Positions 51,984 through 61,144 of a DNA stretch of 64,000 bases are shown here, one piece after another. The translations under genes were made by a program, and so were the position numbers. Each line of letters begins with the position of its first letter. The stretch's first letter is position 1. This DNA is from SAR202-VII-2 sp965263165. GTDB lineage: Bacteria > Chloroflexota > Dehalococcoidia > Lucifugimonadales > SAR202-VII-2. Location of the stretch: positions 868,001 to 932,000 of the forward strand of contig OZ253584.1 in assembly GCA_965263165.1 (NCBI GenBank), read 5' to 3'. The notes below the pieces were generated by a model that saw only the letters and a program-made list of their open reading frames with translations, ran no database searches and had not been told where the DNA came from.

Positions 51984-53568
51984 TGAATGACCGACTCGAT
52001 CTGATACCGGCGGCCCTGTATGCCAGGGTGTCCAGCGACCGCCAGGATGTGGACCTGTCCGTGGCCGCACAGCTGCGGGCGCTCAGGGACTACGCCGAAA
52101 AGAACGGCTACCATGTCGCCCGCGAGTACGTGGACGAGGCCGAGAGCGGGCGCATCGCCGATAGGCCCCAGTTCCAAAAGATGCTGGACGAGGCCGCCAA
52201 GCCCGAGGCCCCCTTCAAGGAAATCTTGGTCTGGAAGTTCAGCCGCTTCACCAGGAAGCGGGAGCACGCCGTCGCCTTCAAGGCCATGCTCCGGCGGCGG
52301 GGCGTCCGGGTCGTCTCCATCACCGAACACGCCGACGACTCCCCCACCGGCAAGCTCATGGAGGCCATCATCGAGAGCGTGGACGAGTTCTACAGCGAGA
52401 ATCTGGCGCAGGAAGTTGTGCGAGGTATGCGGGAGGCTGCCTCTCGCGGCTTCTGGGTCGCCAGCAGGGTGCCCTACGGCTACCGCAAGCTCATGGTGCA
52501 GGACGGGGCCAAGAAGCGGCCCTCCCTAGAACCAGACGCGGCGACCTCCGCCGTCGTGGAGCGCATCTTCGGCATGGCCGAGGCGGGCAGGGGAATCCTG
52601 GCCATCACCCGCACCCTCAACGACGAGGGCATCGCCAATCCCACCGGCAGGCTCTGGTCCAAGAACGGCGTCCACATCATTCTGAAGAACGAGGTGTACA
52701 CGGGAACCCTGGTCTGGGGCGTCGACGCCAAAGACAAGGCGGACCCGGTGCGAGTGGAGAAGGCGTTCCCCGCCATCGTCTCCAAGGCCCAGTTCCGCCG
52801 GGTGAACCGGAAACTGCGCTCCCGCGCTCCCAAGCGGAGCCACCCCCGTAGGGTGGGGAGCACCTACCTCCTCAGCGGGCTGGTCAGGTGCAAGGCGTGC
52901 AACCGAGCGCTCTCCGGCCAGGACGCCAAGAGCGGGAAGTTCGCCTACTACGTCTGCCAGTCCCTCCTCAAGCGGGGCAGTGGCGCCTGCGATTCCCCCA
53001 GGCTCAACGCCCGCCGCTTCGAGGAGCAGGTGGTGGGCAAGATTCGGGAGAACGTGCTCACCGAGTCCAACATCCGGGCGTTGGTGAAGCTGGTGGACGA
53101 AGAGATGGACGGGATTGCAAAGGAGCAACGGCAGAAGCTGGAGACCATCGAGGCGGAGCTGGTGGACGTGAAGCGCAGGCTGGGACGGCTCTACGACCTG
53201 GCGGAGACCACCGACCTGGACATCAACGACTTCAAGCCCAGGATACGCGAGCACAGGGAACGGCAGGAGAGGCTTGAAGCCACGGCGGAGGAGGCGAGGG
53301 CAATCCTCTCCCAGCGCAGAGAGGTCCTAGACGACGAGGAGACCATCACAGCCTACGCCCTGGACATGAGCATGTTCCTCAACGAGAGCGAGCTGACGGA
53401 GCGCAGGGCCTTCATCGAGAGCTTCGTGAAGGAGATCGTTGTCATGCCCGACAATGCCGTGGTGCGCTACACCATCCCCATGCCCGACGACAGCCCCATA
53501 CCCGGGAGAGACGCCGAGGAGATGGCGCTGAACGGCTCGGTTCTGTCTACCGTCAAGTTTGGTGGGCC
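51980..53568 (+). CDS. Large serine recombinase (site-specific integrase)
   Basis: AGGAGAG precedes the ATG at 51980. The N-terminal resolvase domain has AALYARVSSDRQDVDLSVAA (catalytic Ser about residue 18), VWKFSRFTRKREHAVAFKAM and GKLMEAIIESVDEFYSENLA. The recombinase domain follows (VPYGYRKLM, AITRTLNDEGIANPTGRLWS), then a zinc ribbon (RCKACNRALSG, YYVCQ, CDSPRLNARRFEEQV) and a coiled coil. The frame has no stop before the tRNA-Lys: it passes through attR at 53539-53568 (KFGGP) and stays open to TAG at 54512-54514, antisense to the next gene. In the excised circle the frame would end after eight other residues (see findings). Confidence 0.9.
53539..53568. other. Right attachment site (attR) candidate
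   Basis: GGTTCTGTCTACCGTCAAG (53539-53557) followed by TTTGGTGGGCC (53558-53568). The last nine bases are the encoded CCA, the discriminator and five acceptor-stem bases of tRNA-Lys (complement). Direct repeat of 32114-32143. Confidence 0.75.
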
Positions 53569-53636
53569 GCCTGGGATTCGAACCCAGAACCTGCGGATTA
53601 AAAGTCCGTTGCTCTGCCGAGTTGAGCTAGCGGCCC
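53560..53636 (-). tRNA. tRNA-Lys (TTT anticodon)
   Basis: On the minus strand the acceptor GGGCCGC (53636-53630) pairs with GCGGCCC (53570-53564), discriminator A at 53563, encoded CCA at 53562-53560. The anticodon loop CTTTTAA gives anticodon TTT; the T loop is TTCGAAT. The 3' end faces the integrative element. Confidence 0.95.
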
Positions 53637-53686
53637 CGGCTCCATTGTACGAGACGCGCCCCAGGGGAGAAACCGCGACGGAGCGC

Positions 53687-54499
53687 CTACCGGCCCTGGA
53701 AGCGCGGCGCCCGCTTCTCGACGAACGCCTTCGGACCCTCCTTGGAGTCCTCGGTCGCCCTGGCGATAGTCATCCCCATCTGCGAGTAGTCGAGGGCCGC
53801 GTTGAGGTCCATGTTCAGCATGTTGTAGGCCATGCGCTTGGCCATCTCGGTGGCGACCCGGGGACCGTTGGCCAACGCTCGGGCAAACTCCAGCGTCTCG
53901 CTCATCAGGGCGTCCGCCGGAACGACGCGGGTCAGGTAGCCTATGCGCAGCGCCTCCTCGGCATCGATGATGCGGGCCGTCCACATCAGCTCCAGCGCAC
54001 GCGCCACGCCGATGATCCGCGGCAGGAAGTAGCAGCCGGCATCCCCAGGCACAATCCCCATGAGACTATACGACATACGGAACCTGGCCTGGTCCGATGC
54101 AAATCGCAGGTCGGCCATGGAGGCCATGTCCATGCCGGCGCCCGCCGCCGCTCCGTTGACCGCAGCAATGTAGGGCTTGTCCAGCGTGGCCAGCACCCGA
54201 GGAATGCGGTGCACCGAGTCCCGCAGGCGGTTCCGGGTGGCAATGATGGAATCGCTGTGCTCTACGGAGAGCATATCGCCCTCGGCGAGCGCTTTCGTAT
54301 CGGCGCCGGCGCAGAAGGCCCTCCCCGCGCCGGTAACCACCACGGCCCCGACGCCGGGGGCGTCCCGGGCATCCTCCAAAGCCAACCGCCAGCCGTCGAT
54401 CATGCCCGGCGAAAAGGCGTTGAGCCTGTCCGGCCTGTTCAACGTAATGACGGCCACGCCGTCGTCCTTGGCATACAGCAAGTCCTGGTAATCGGGCAC
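53687..54499 (-). CDS. Enoyl-CoA hydratase/isomerase family protein
   Basis: I chose the GTG at 54497-54499, 7 bases after GGAGG; an upstream ATG would add 41 residues unlike the family. The 270-residue crotonase-fold protein has GAGRAFCAGADTKALAEGDM (oxyanion-hole Ala-Gly-Ala) and YIAAVNGAAAGAGMDMASMA (second oxyanion glycine), then RMSYSLMGIVPGDAGCYFLP with the usual Glu position replaced by Gly-Asp. FARALANGPRVATEMAKRM is the family's C-terminal helix. It would hydrate enoyl-CoA in beta-oxidation or perform a related reaction. An acyl-CoA dehydrogenase is 1.2 kb away. Confidence 0.88.
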   Translation of the reverse strand: MPDYQDLLYAKDDGVAVITLNRPDRLNAFSPGMIDGWRLALEDARDAPGVGAVVVTGAGRAFCAGADTKALAEGDMLSVEHSDSIIATRNRLRDSVHRIPRVLATLDKPYIAAVNGAAAGAGMDMASMADLRFASDQARFRMSYSLMGIVPGDAGCYFLPRIIGVARALELMWTARIIDAEEALRIGYLTRVVPADALMSETLEFARALANGPRVATEMAKRMAYNMLNMDLNAALDYSQMGMTIARATEDSKEGPKAFVEKRAPRFQGR

Positions 54500-54641
54500 T
54501 TGGAAGCCTCCTAGCGGGCCGCCGGGATCGCTCAGGGCGGCGGCAGCCTCGCCAATGTAGCACACGCCTTGTCCATACGGAACGCCGCGCCCGTGGTATA
54601 TGGTATACTGATCGATAGCCACTCAGGCTTAGAGGTCTGTC

Positions 54642-54944
54642 TTGGGCGACAGCAGCGTCGTAGAGTTTCTCAGGGATTTGTCGATCATCATCGCCGTGGG
54701 CGTGGGCAGCGTATCGTTGCTCATTCTCACGGTGGCGGCGCTAGCGCTCTACAAGAAGCTGAGTCGCACCCTGAACGCGCTTCAGGGGACAGCCCAGAAT
54801 GTGCAGGAAGGCAGCAGGGCTCTCCTCGATAACGTCATCAAGCCGGTTACGGGGAACGCCGCTGCTTCCCACGGGGCAGGGAGGGCCGCAGGCTTCCTGT
54901 TCGGGTTCATAAGGAAACGAGGCTCAAAGGGGAACGCAAAGTAA
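54642..54944 (+). CDS. Small single-pass membrane protein, 100 aa
   Basis: Starting at a TTG (54642) with AGG upstream, the product has one strong membrane helix (DLSIIIAVGVGSVSLLILTV AALALY broken here for length) at about residues 12-37 and then an amphipathic helix (SRTLNALQGTAQNVQEGSRA) and basic C-terminus (GFIRKRGSKGNAK). It resembles the DUF948-like proteins that often precede YtxH genes. It ends 13 bp before the YtxH gene. The role is probably in envelope stress, by association only. Confidence 0.65.
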   Translation: MGDSSVVEFLRDLSIIIAVGVGSVSLLILTVAALALYKKLSRTLNALQGTAQNVQEGSRALLDNVIKPVTGNAAASHGAGRAAGFLFGFIRKRGSKGNAK

Positions 54945-54957
54945 GGAGATGGCAACA

Positions 54958-55425
54958 ATGGCAAACGAAGAAGGCGGCGGTTTCGTCACAGGTTTCCTAT
55001 TCGGGGGAGTGGTTGGAGTTTTGGTCGGCGTCCTGATGGCGCCGCGCGCCGGACAAGACACCCGGGCGGAGTTGCTCGAGCGGACCCAACATCTCCGCGA
55101 GCAGGCGGAGGTCATGGCCGAGCAGGCTAGGCATAAGGTCGAGGGGCTGGCGTCCGAAGCGATAACCCGCACTCAGCACATCAGGGAGCAAGGGAAGGTC
55201 GTCGCCAGCCGGGCTCGGGGCCAGGCGCACATTGTCGGGGAGCAAGCAGTGGCGTTGGCCGATCAGGCTCGTCACCGGGCGGAGGATCTGGCCGCTGAGG
55301 CCCGGCGCCGAGTGGGGCGGGAGCACACGGGCGAAGAGGCCGCAACCGAAGAGGCCGTCCCGCCAGAGGCCAGCGCCCCTGTGGCCAGCTCGCAGGAGTC
55401 CACCAACGGCGCAAAGCAAGGGTAG
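54958..55425 (+). CDS. YtxH domain-containing protein
   Basis: The ATG at 54958 is better placed than the one at 54949 relative to AAGGAG (54942-54947). The 155-residue product has the YtxH start GFVTGFLFGGVVGVLVGVLM with APRAGQDTRAELLE, a membrane helix followed by the conserved P-x-S/A-G-x2-T/R motif. The rest is a long amphipathic, Ala/Glu/Arg-rich helix (HLREQAEVMAEQARHKVEGL), partly repeated (about 22-residue HIREQGKVVASRARGQAHI units), then a Pro/Ala/Glu tail. YtxH proteins are general-stress envelope proteins of unknown mechanism. Confidence 0.8.
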   Translation: MANEEGGGFVTGFLFGGVVGVLVGVLMAPRAGQDTRAELLERTQHLREQAEVMAEQARHKVEGLASEAITRTQHIREQGKVVASRARGQAHIVGEQAVALADQARHRAEDLAAEARRRVGREHTGEEAATEEAVPPEASAPVASSQESTNGAKQG

Positions 55426-55589
55426 ATCCCGGCGAGCGTCGTTGACTCTGTAGAACACGCTGGTCAAGACCCAGGACTCCTTCGCTATCGACCGCCGGAG
55501 ATGGCTTCCGGTTGCCGCCGTTGCGGCACCGGACTCCTCTTCGATGGATCGCGGCCGTCCCACATCGCCCGCTGCTAATCACCGCGCCC

Positions 55590-55616
55590 GGCGAGGGCGG
55601 CGCGGCCGCCCTCGCC
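55590..55616 (+). terminator. 12-bp GC-rich hairpin after the YtxH gene
   Basis: GGCGAGGGCGGC (55590-55601) pairs perfectly with GCCGCCCTCGCC (55605-55616) around a 3-base loop, 165 bp after the YtxH stop and 136 bp before the acyl-CoA dehydrogenase. No T-run follows. The rest of the 326-bp gap holds nothing I can support. Confidence 0.45.
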
Positions 55617-55751
55617 ATGCCGCGGCCAGCAACGCGAGCAGGCGCCCACGCCTTGACCACGGAGCGCCCCGGAGCCTACCGTTCCCATCGTAGGGGAATC
55701 CGGCTTGGGCGCGCTTGAGCCGGTCCCATCCCTGGGGGAAGCGACGAGCCC

Positions 55752-56918
55752 ATGGACTTTCATTTCACGCCCGAGCAAGAGCGCTTCCGAGAGGAGCTGC
55801 GCTCGTTCATCCTGAGCGAGACGCCGCGGGAGATTCGAGAGGATCCCACGCTCGGCGAAAACATGGCCGACCGCGAATTCTCCCGCAAGCTGGGCCAGAA
55901 GGGATGGATCGGCCTGGCTTGGCCGCCGGAGTACGGTGGCGCCGGGATGGGGCCCATCGACCGCCTGGTCTACAACGAGGAGATCATCCTCAATAAAGCG
56001 CCCGTCGACTATCACCTCATCGCCGAGCGACAGATGGGCCCTTCCATCATCGCCTTCGGGTCTGAGGAGCAGAAGGCGTTCTTCCTGCCAAGGATCGCAG
56101 CGGGCGAGATGGGCATCTCCATCGGCTACTCGGAGCCTGAGACCGGTTCCGATCTGGCCGGTCTCCAGACCCGCGCCGTTGCCGATGGCGACGACTATGT
56201 CATCAACGGGGTCAAGATTTGGAACAACTCCAACGTGATGGACTACACTTGGCTGGCTGCCCGCACGGACCTCGACGCTCCCAAGCACAAGGGTATCAGC
56301 GCCTTCCTCGTGGACCTGAAAACGCCGGGCATCACGATCAACCCCATTGACGACATCCTGGGCGACCCCGAGATGTGCGAGGTCATCTTCGACAACGTGC
56401 GCGTGCCCAAGACCGCAATGGTTGGAGAGCCGGGCCAGGGCTGGTATATCGTAGCGGCCAACCTGGACTTCGAGCGCTCCGGCATTGAGCGGATAGGCCG
56501 CAACCACCTTTTGCTGACGGACACCATTCAGTTCTGCAAGGAGACGGCCCACAACGGCCGGCCACTCTTTGAGGATCCCCTGGTGCGCAGCAGGCTCATG
56601 CAACGCCTCACGGAGTTCGAGGCGGGTCGGCTGATGTGCTACGAGATCGCTTGGTTGCAGAGCCAGGGGGCGCCCAGCACCCGGGAGGCGGCCATCAGCA
56701 AGGTCTTCGGCACGGAAGCGAGTCAACGCATCGCCAAGACCTGTATGGACGTCCTGGGCATGTACGGCCAGCTCCGCCCCGACTCCCGTTGGGCCAGACT
56801 CCGCGGCCGCTGCCAGCAGGCCTTCCTCTTCGGCATCTCACTGACCATCGCTGGGGGCACCTCCGAGGTCCAGCGGAACATCATTGCCCAGCGGGGGCTC
56901 GGCCTGCCGCGAGCTTAG
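55752..56918 (+). CDS. Acyl-CoA dehydrogenase
   Basis: The 388-residue flavoprotein has the three ACAD regions: N-terminal helices (MDFHFTPEQERFREELRSFI), the middle beta domain with GYSEPETGSDLAGLQTRAVA (signature 1, FAD contact), and the C-terminal helical domain ending GISLTIAGGTSEVQRNIIAQ with RGLGLPRA, typical of ACADs. No Glu is evident at the usual catalytic position in this last segment (TIAGGTSEV instead of YEGT-type), as in a subgroup with the base elsewhere. It would oxidise an acyl-CoA or related CoA thioester; chain length is unknown. Confidence 0.9.
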   Translation: MDFHFTPEQERFREELRSFILSETPREIREDPTLGENMADREFSRKLGQKGWIGLAWPPEYGGAGMGPIDRLVYNEEIILNKAPVDYHLIAERQMGPSIIAFGSEEQKAFFLPRIAAGEMGISIGYSEPETGSDLAGLQTRAVADGDDYVINGVKIWNNSNVMDYTWLAARTDLDAPKHKGISAFLVDLKTPGITINPIDDILGDPEMCEVIFDNVRVPKTAMVGEPGQGWYIVAANLDFERSGIERIGRNHLLLTDTIQFCKETAHNGRPLFEDPLVRSRLMQRLTEFEAGRLMCYEIAWLQSQGAPSTREAAISKVFGTEASQRIAKTCMDVLGMYGQLRPDSRWARLRGRCQQAFLFGISLTIAGGTSEVQRNIIAQRGLGLPRA

Positions 56919-57088
56919 GTCCCCGGCGCCGCGTTCCCTTCTTACTCACCTGCTTCAGGGTCAGTCCAGCAAAGGCCTGAATCCGGGAAGCCTCCCCGCT
57001 CCACTCGATTTCTCCCCCTCCCTCCTCCGCGACGGCCCAATGCAACCCCGGACACCAGCGTTCCGTCCAGGGCGGAGCGCGCTTCGAG

Positions 57089-57108
57089 CCCGTCCTGCTC
57101 GGGACGGG
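57089..57108 (+). terminator. 7-bp hairpin after the acyl-CoA dehydrogenase
   Basis: CCCGTCC (57089-57095) pairs with GGACGGG (57102-57108). It lies in the 325-bp gap between the dehydrogenase and the iron-binding protein gene; no other feature is evident there. Confidence 0.35.
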
Positions 57109-57243
57109 AGGGTGGAGACGCGGTTGAAAGGGCGAACGCACCAGGAAAATAATGCCAACGAACCAGTTGCTTAGTATTGACAAAATTATTTCTTCGTGTC
57201 ACCATCGACCCGGCTCGCGTCATACCAAACTAGGAGTTCCTCC

Positions 57244-58365
57244 ATGTCAGCGCATCACTCTCTCGCACGATTCCTTGGATACCTGGATCCTCGCACGTCA
57301 TCCGACGGGAGCAAGCGCCGGAGGGTATCCGTCGCGTTGGCGGCCGCGGCGCTGCCTGTCCTGCTCTTGGCGGCGGCCTGCGGAGGCGATCCCACGGCAA
57401 CCACCCCAGCCGTCCAGCCCACCGCGACTCCAGCGTCGCCGGGCTCGCTGGTGGTCTACTCCGGCCGCAGCGAAACCCTTGTCGACCCCATCATCCAGCA
57501 GTTTGCCGCGGCCACGGGCATAGACGTAAAGGTGAATTACGCCGGAACTTCCGCGTTGGCCATCACGCTCCTGGAGGAGGGTCGCAACTCTCCAGCAGAC
57601 GTATTCTTTGCTCAGGACCCCGGTGGTCTGGGCGCTGTGGAGGACCTGCTGGCCCCCTTGCCGCAGATCATCCTTGACCAGGTCCCAAGCTGGGCTCGCT
57701 CAACAGACGGCTCATGGGTCGGCCTCTCAGGCCGCGCCCGGACGCTGGTCTACTCCACAGAGACTCTGACGGAGGACGATCTGCCCGACTCTCTGGAAGG
57801 GTTGACGGACCCAGAATGGCGGGGACGCATCGGCTGGGCGCCCACCAATGGATCCTTCCAGACCATGGTGACCGGCATGCGAGTGCTCTGGGGCGAGGAG
57901 AAGACCAAGCAATGGCTTGAGGATATGAAGGCGAATAACCCCCTGGTCTACCCCAAGAACACCCCACAGGTTGCCGCTGCAGCCGCGGGCGAAATAGAGG
58001 TGGGCTTGGTCAACCATTACTACCTGCACCGCTTTCTTGCCGAGGAAGGCGACAACTTCCCCGCCAGGAACTATCATCCTCGCGGCGGCGGCCCTGGGGC
58101 GCTGGTAATGGTGGCCGGCGCCGGAACGCTTTCCACCGCGGACAACAAGGACAACGCTGAACGGTTCATTCAGTTCATGCTGTCACCGGTGGCGCAGCAG
58201 TATTTCGCCAGTCAGACGTTTGAGTATCCGCTGATTGAAGGAGTCAACGTCCACCATCTGCTGAAGCCGCTGGAGGACATCGCTGCTCCAGCCGTGAGCA
58301 TGCGAGACCTCGCTGACCTGGACGGCACGCAGGACCTGCTTCGGGATACCGGCGTACTCCAGTAA
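57244..58365 (+). CDS. Iron(III) ABC transporter substrate-binding lipoprotein (FbpA/AfuA-like)
   Basis: I chose the ATG at 57244, after AGGAGTTCCTCC. The 373-residue precursor has a long positive N-region and a lipobox (LPVLLLAAACGGDP). The mature protein starts GSLVVYSGRSETLVDPIIQQ, the strand and loop that begin FbpA-type proteins, followed by ADVFFAQDPGGLGAVEDLL and PKNTPQVAAAAAGEIEVGLV. A Tyr pair (NHYYLHRFL) at the usual iron-ligand site is visible. It would carry ferric iron to the permease encoded 9 bp downstream; thiamine or polyamine binding is less likely. Confidence 0.88.
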   Translation: MSAHHSLARFLGYLDPRTSSDGSKRRRVSVALAAAALPVLLLAAACGGDPTATTPAVQPTATPASPGSLVVYSGRSETLVDPIIQQFAAATGIDVKVNYAGTSALAITLLEEGRNSPADVFFAQDPGGLGAVEDLLAPLPQIILDQVPSWARSTDGSWVGLSGRARTLVYSTETLTEDDLPDSLEGLTDPEWRGRIGWAPTNGSFQTMVTGMRVLWGEEKTKQWLEDMKANNPLVYPKNTPQVAAAAAGEIEVGLVNHYYLHRFLAEEGDNFPARNYHPRGGGPGALVMVAGAGTLSTADNKDNAERFIQFMLSPVAQQYFASQTFEYPLIEGVNVHHLLKPLEDIAAPAVSMRDLADLDGTQDLLRDTGVLQ

Positions 58366-58374
58366 GGACGAACG

Positions 58375-60000
58375 GTGAGAGTTGCCGAGCTAGCTCAAGC
58401 GCCGAGTGTGCGCCCGGGCGGCCCGGGGGGGCGTTCCCCTAGGCCGCCCGCCGTGCTTTGGGCGCCCGCCGCCATCGTGGGTTTGGCCGTGCTGCTCCCA
58501 CTGGCGTACCTGGCCTGGCGGACACTCGGCGCGGGCGCGGAGGCGGCGGACCTCCTGTTTCGTTACCGGATCCTCACCGTGATCCTTCGCTCCCTCCTGC
58601 TGGTCTCCACGGTTACTGTGGTGGCGACGCTGTTGGCCCTACCTCTGGCCTGGCTCACCGTCCGCTCCGATCTGCCGCTGCGACGGTTCTGGACGGTGGT
58701 TACAGTGGCGCCCCTGGTAATCCCCAGCTACGTGGGCGCCCTGATGTTTGTCGTGGCGCTGGGGCCCAAGGGCATGCTCCAGGACTATCTGGCGCCGCTG
58801 GGCGTCAACCGGCTGCCCGACCTGTACGGATACCCCGGCGCACTGATCACGCTGTCGCTTCTCAGCTTCCCCTACGTGCTGCTGACCATACGAGCGGCGC
58901 TGTGGAGGCTTGACCCCGCGTTGGAGGAATCCTCGCGAAGCCTCGGCCGCGGACCCTGGGAAACCTTTTTCCGCGTCACCCTGCCGCAACTCCGTCCGGC
59001 GATCGCCGCCGGAGGATTGCTCGTGGCCCTCTATACGCTGAGCGACTTCGGAGCGGTGTCGCTGTTGCGGTATGAGACCTTCACGTGGTCCATCTACATC
59101 CAGTACGAATCGGCCTTCAACCGGACTCTTGCGGCATCCCTGTCGCTCGTCCTCGTGGCTGTGGCGGTGGGAGTGCTCTACGTGGAGGGCGTCAGCAAAG
59201 GGAGATGGCGGTATTACCGAAGCTCGGCAGGCGCCGCCCGCGACCCTTCAATCGTGCGGCTGCGCCGCTGGCGATGGCCCGCCCTCGGATTCTTCACTGT
59301 GGTGGCGGCGCTATCCCTGGCGCTGCCGATGTCCGTCCTGGGGTACTGGGCCGCACGCGGCATCGCCGCGGGCGAGCCCCTCAACCTGCTCTGGACCGCC
59401 ACCGCCAACTCCATGTACGCGTCGGGCTTGGCAGCCGGGGCGACGGTGGCCGCGGGCCTGCCGGTCGCCCTGCTCGCCGTACGCTACCCCGGGCGCCTCG
59501 CCGCCCTCTTGGAGCGCGTCACGTACATCGGATTTGCCCTGCCGGGCATCGCCATAGCCCTTTCGCTAGTGTTCTTTGGCGCCAACTTCGCCCTACCCCT
59601 ATACCAGACCACCGCTCTGTTGATCTTCGCCTACGTTGTGCTGTTTCTGCCCGCGGCCGTCGGCGCGGCGCGGACGTCGCTGATGCAGGTCAGCCCTCAG
59701 CTTGAGGAAGCGGCTCGCAGCCTGGGGCGAAAACCCTGGCAGGCCTTCGCCACCATCACGCTCCCCCTGATCCTTCCCGGCATTCTGGCCGGGGCCGGTA
59801 TGGTATTCTTGCTGACTATGAAAGAGTTGCCGGCGACGCTTATCCTCGGCCCCATCGGCTTCAAGACCCTGTCCACCTCCATATGGTCGGCGGCCTCGGA
59901 AGCCTTCTTCGCCCGGGCAGCCATCCCCGCCCTGCTTCTCATCGTGATGTCTTCCCTTTCCGTCGCTCTCATCCTGGGACGGGAGAAGCGGACGGCATGA
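58375..60000 (+). CDS. Iron ABC transporter permease, fused double-domain (FbpB-like)
   Basis: The gene starts with GTG after AAGGAC. The 541-residue protein has about twelve membrane helices in two permease halves, each with an EAA loop: EESSRSLGRGPWETFFRVTL with PQLRPAIAAGG, and EEAARSLGRKPWQAFATITL with PLILPGILAGAG. The fused arrangement is typical of FbpB/SfuB iron permeases. The first 25 residues are Pro/Gly-rich and cytoplasmic. It overlaps the ATPase gene by 4 bp. Confidence 0.92.
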   Translation: MRVAELAQAPSVRPGGPGGRSPRPPAVLWAPAAIVGLAVLLPLAYLAWRTLGAGAEAADLLFRYRILTVILRSLLLVSTVTVVATLLALPLAWLTVRSDLPLRRFWTVVTVAPLVIPSYVGALMFVVALGPKGMLQDYLAPLGVNRLPDLYGYPGALITLSLLSFPYVLLTIRAALWRLDPALEESSRSLGRGPWETFFRVTLPQLRPAIAAGGLLVALYTLSDFGAVSLLRYETFTWSIYIQYESAFNRTLAASLSLVLVAVAVGVLYVEGVSKGRWRYYRSSAGAARDPSIVRLRRWRWPALGFFTVVAALSLALPMSVLGYWAARGIAAGEPLNLLWTATANSMYASGLAAGATVAAGLPVALLAVRYPGRLAALLERVTYIGFALPGIAIALSLVFFGANFALPLYQTTALLIFAYVVLFLPAAVGAARTSLMQVSPQLEEAARSLGRKPWQAFATITLPLILPGILAGAGMVFLLTMKELPATLILGPIGFKTLSTSIWSAASEAFFARAAIPALLLIVMSSLSVALILGREKRTA

Positions 60001-61121
60001 GCGAACCGGTCATCCGCTGCACCAATCTCACGAAGCGGTTCCGGGACGTCTATGCCGTGGACCACCTCGACCTGGAGCTGGAGCAGGGGCAGATTCTGGC
60101 CCTGCTGGGGTCCAGCGGCTGCGGAAAGACCACCACCTTGCGGCTTATCGCCGGCTTCGAGGCCCCCGATGGCGGTACGGTGGAGATAGGGGGGCGCCTT
60201 GTGGCCGGGCCGGGCCGGCACATCCCGCCGGAACAGCGACGCGTGGGCATGGTGTTCCAAGAGTACGCTCTCTTCCCCCACATGACCGTGAAAAAGAACG
60301 TGGCCTATGGCTTGCCGCGGGCCCCGGAGAGCGCCGCCAAGGTTGAGGCCGCCCTGGAGTTGGTGGGCCTGACCGGGCTGGAGCACCGCTCCCCACACGA
60401 GCTGTCCGGCGGCCAGCAGCAACGGGTGGCCCTAGCGCGAGCGCTGGCGCCCGGCCCACAGATCATCCTCTTGGACGAGCCTTTCTCCAACCTCGACCTC
60501 AGGTTGCGCGGCCGGATGCGCGTGGAGGTGCGGCGTATCCTGCGGCAGGCCGGCGTCACAGCCATTTTCGTAACCCACGACATTCGGGAAGCCGGGAACA
60601 TCGGCGACTTCATCGCACTGATCCATCAGGGACGGGTCGAGCAACTGGGCGCCCCCAACGACCTCTATCACAAGCCTCAGACCCGCTTTGTGGCAGACTT
60701 CATGGGCCCCGTGACCTTCCTGGAAGCCCAGATCGAAAGGGAGCGAATCGTTACGGAGATCGGCGTAATCCAGCAGCGCGTTGATGCGCCGCCGGAGGGC
60801 GTTCAGGTTATGCTCCGCCCCGACGACGTACACCTGCACGCCTCCCCGACCGGCAAGGGCGAGATTGCCTTCCAGGAGCTGCGGGGCGGCTTCTTCCACT
60901 ACCGGGTCCGCATGGACTCCGGAACGCTCGTGGAGAGCCAGATTCTCCATACCCACGATTTTGAAGTGGGGACCCGCGTGGACGTATCAATCGAGCCCGG
61001 CCACCGCTTGATGTGCTTCAAGGACGGCGCGGCCATAGACCTCGAATGGTCTGAGCCGGCGGGCCAGGCGTCCAACGTCCATGACCCGCATCATTCCTCC
61101 TCAATTGACCCCGGCACCTAG
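59997..61121 (+). CDS. Iron ABC transporter ATP-binding protein (FbpC-like)
   Basis: The ATG at 59997 overlaps the permease stop (ATGA). The 374-residue protein has Walker A GSSGCGKTTTLRLIAGFEAP, Q-loop MVFQEYALFPHMTVKKNVAY, signature LSGGQQQRVALARALAPGPQ and Walker B ILLDEPFSNLD. A C-terminal regulatory TOBE-type domain (about residues 245-350; VQVMLRPDDVHLHASPTGKG) is that of the FbpC/CysA/PotA branch. It drives the fused permease. Confidence 0.93.
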   Translation: MSEPVIRCTNLTKRFRDVYAVDHLDLELEQGQILALLGSSGCGKTTTLRLIAGFEAPDGGTVEIGGRLVAGPGRHIPPEQRRVGMVFQEYALFPHMTVKKNVAYGLPRAPESAAKVEAALELVGLTGLEHRSPHELSGGQQQRVALARALAPGPQIILLDEPFSNLDLRLRGRMRVEVRRILRQAGVTAIFVTHDIREAGNIGDFIALIHQGRVEQLGAPNDLYHKPQTRFVADFMGPVTFLEAQIERERIVTEIGVIQQRVDAPPEGVQVMLRPDDVHLHASPTGKGEIAFQELRGGFFHYRVRMDSGTLVESQILHTHDFEVGTRVDVSIEPGHRLMCFKDGAAIDLEWSEPAGQASNVHDPHHSSSIDPGT

Positions 61122-61144
61122 CACATCCCCGCGGCCGCCCACTC

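Larger units (their letters stand above)
32114..53568. mobile_element. Putative 21.4-kb integrative element at tRNA-Lys
   Basis: A 30-bp sequence at 32114-32143 recurs in direct orientation at 53539-53568 with 28 identities. The right copy includes the CCA and acceptor-stem tip of tRNA-Lys. Immediately inside it lies a large serine recombinase gene. The interval carries a ribbon-helix-helix regulator, a replication-relaxation-like gene, a four-gene modification/helicase operon, several IS elements and metabolic genes. This layout (integrase next to attR in a tRNA 3' end, direct repeat at the far side) is that of an integrative island. Confidence 0.75.

Noticed and set aside
53569..54514. C-terminal extension of the recombinase through tRNA-Lys and antisense to the enoyl-CoA hydratase
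   Set aside because: Not a functional domain: it is the result of integration removing the native stop, and the opposite strand encodes a conserved crotonase.
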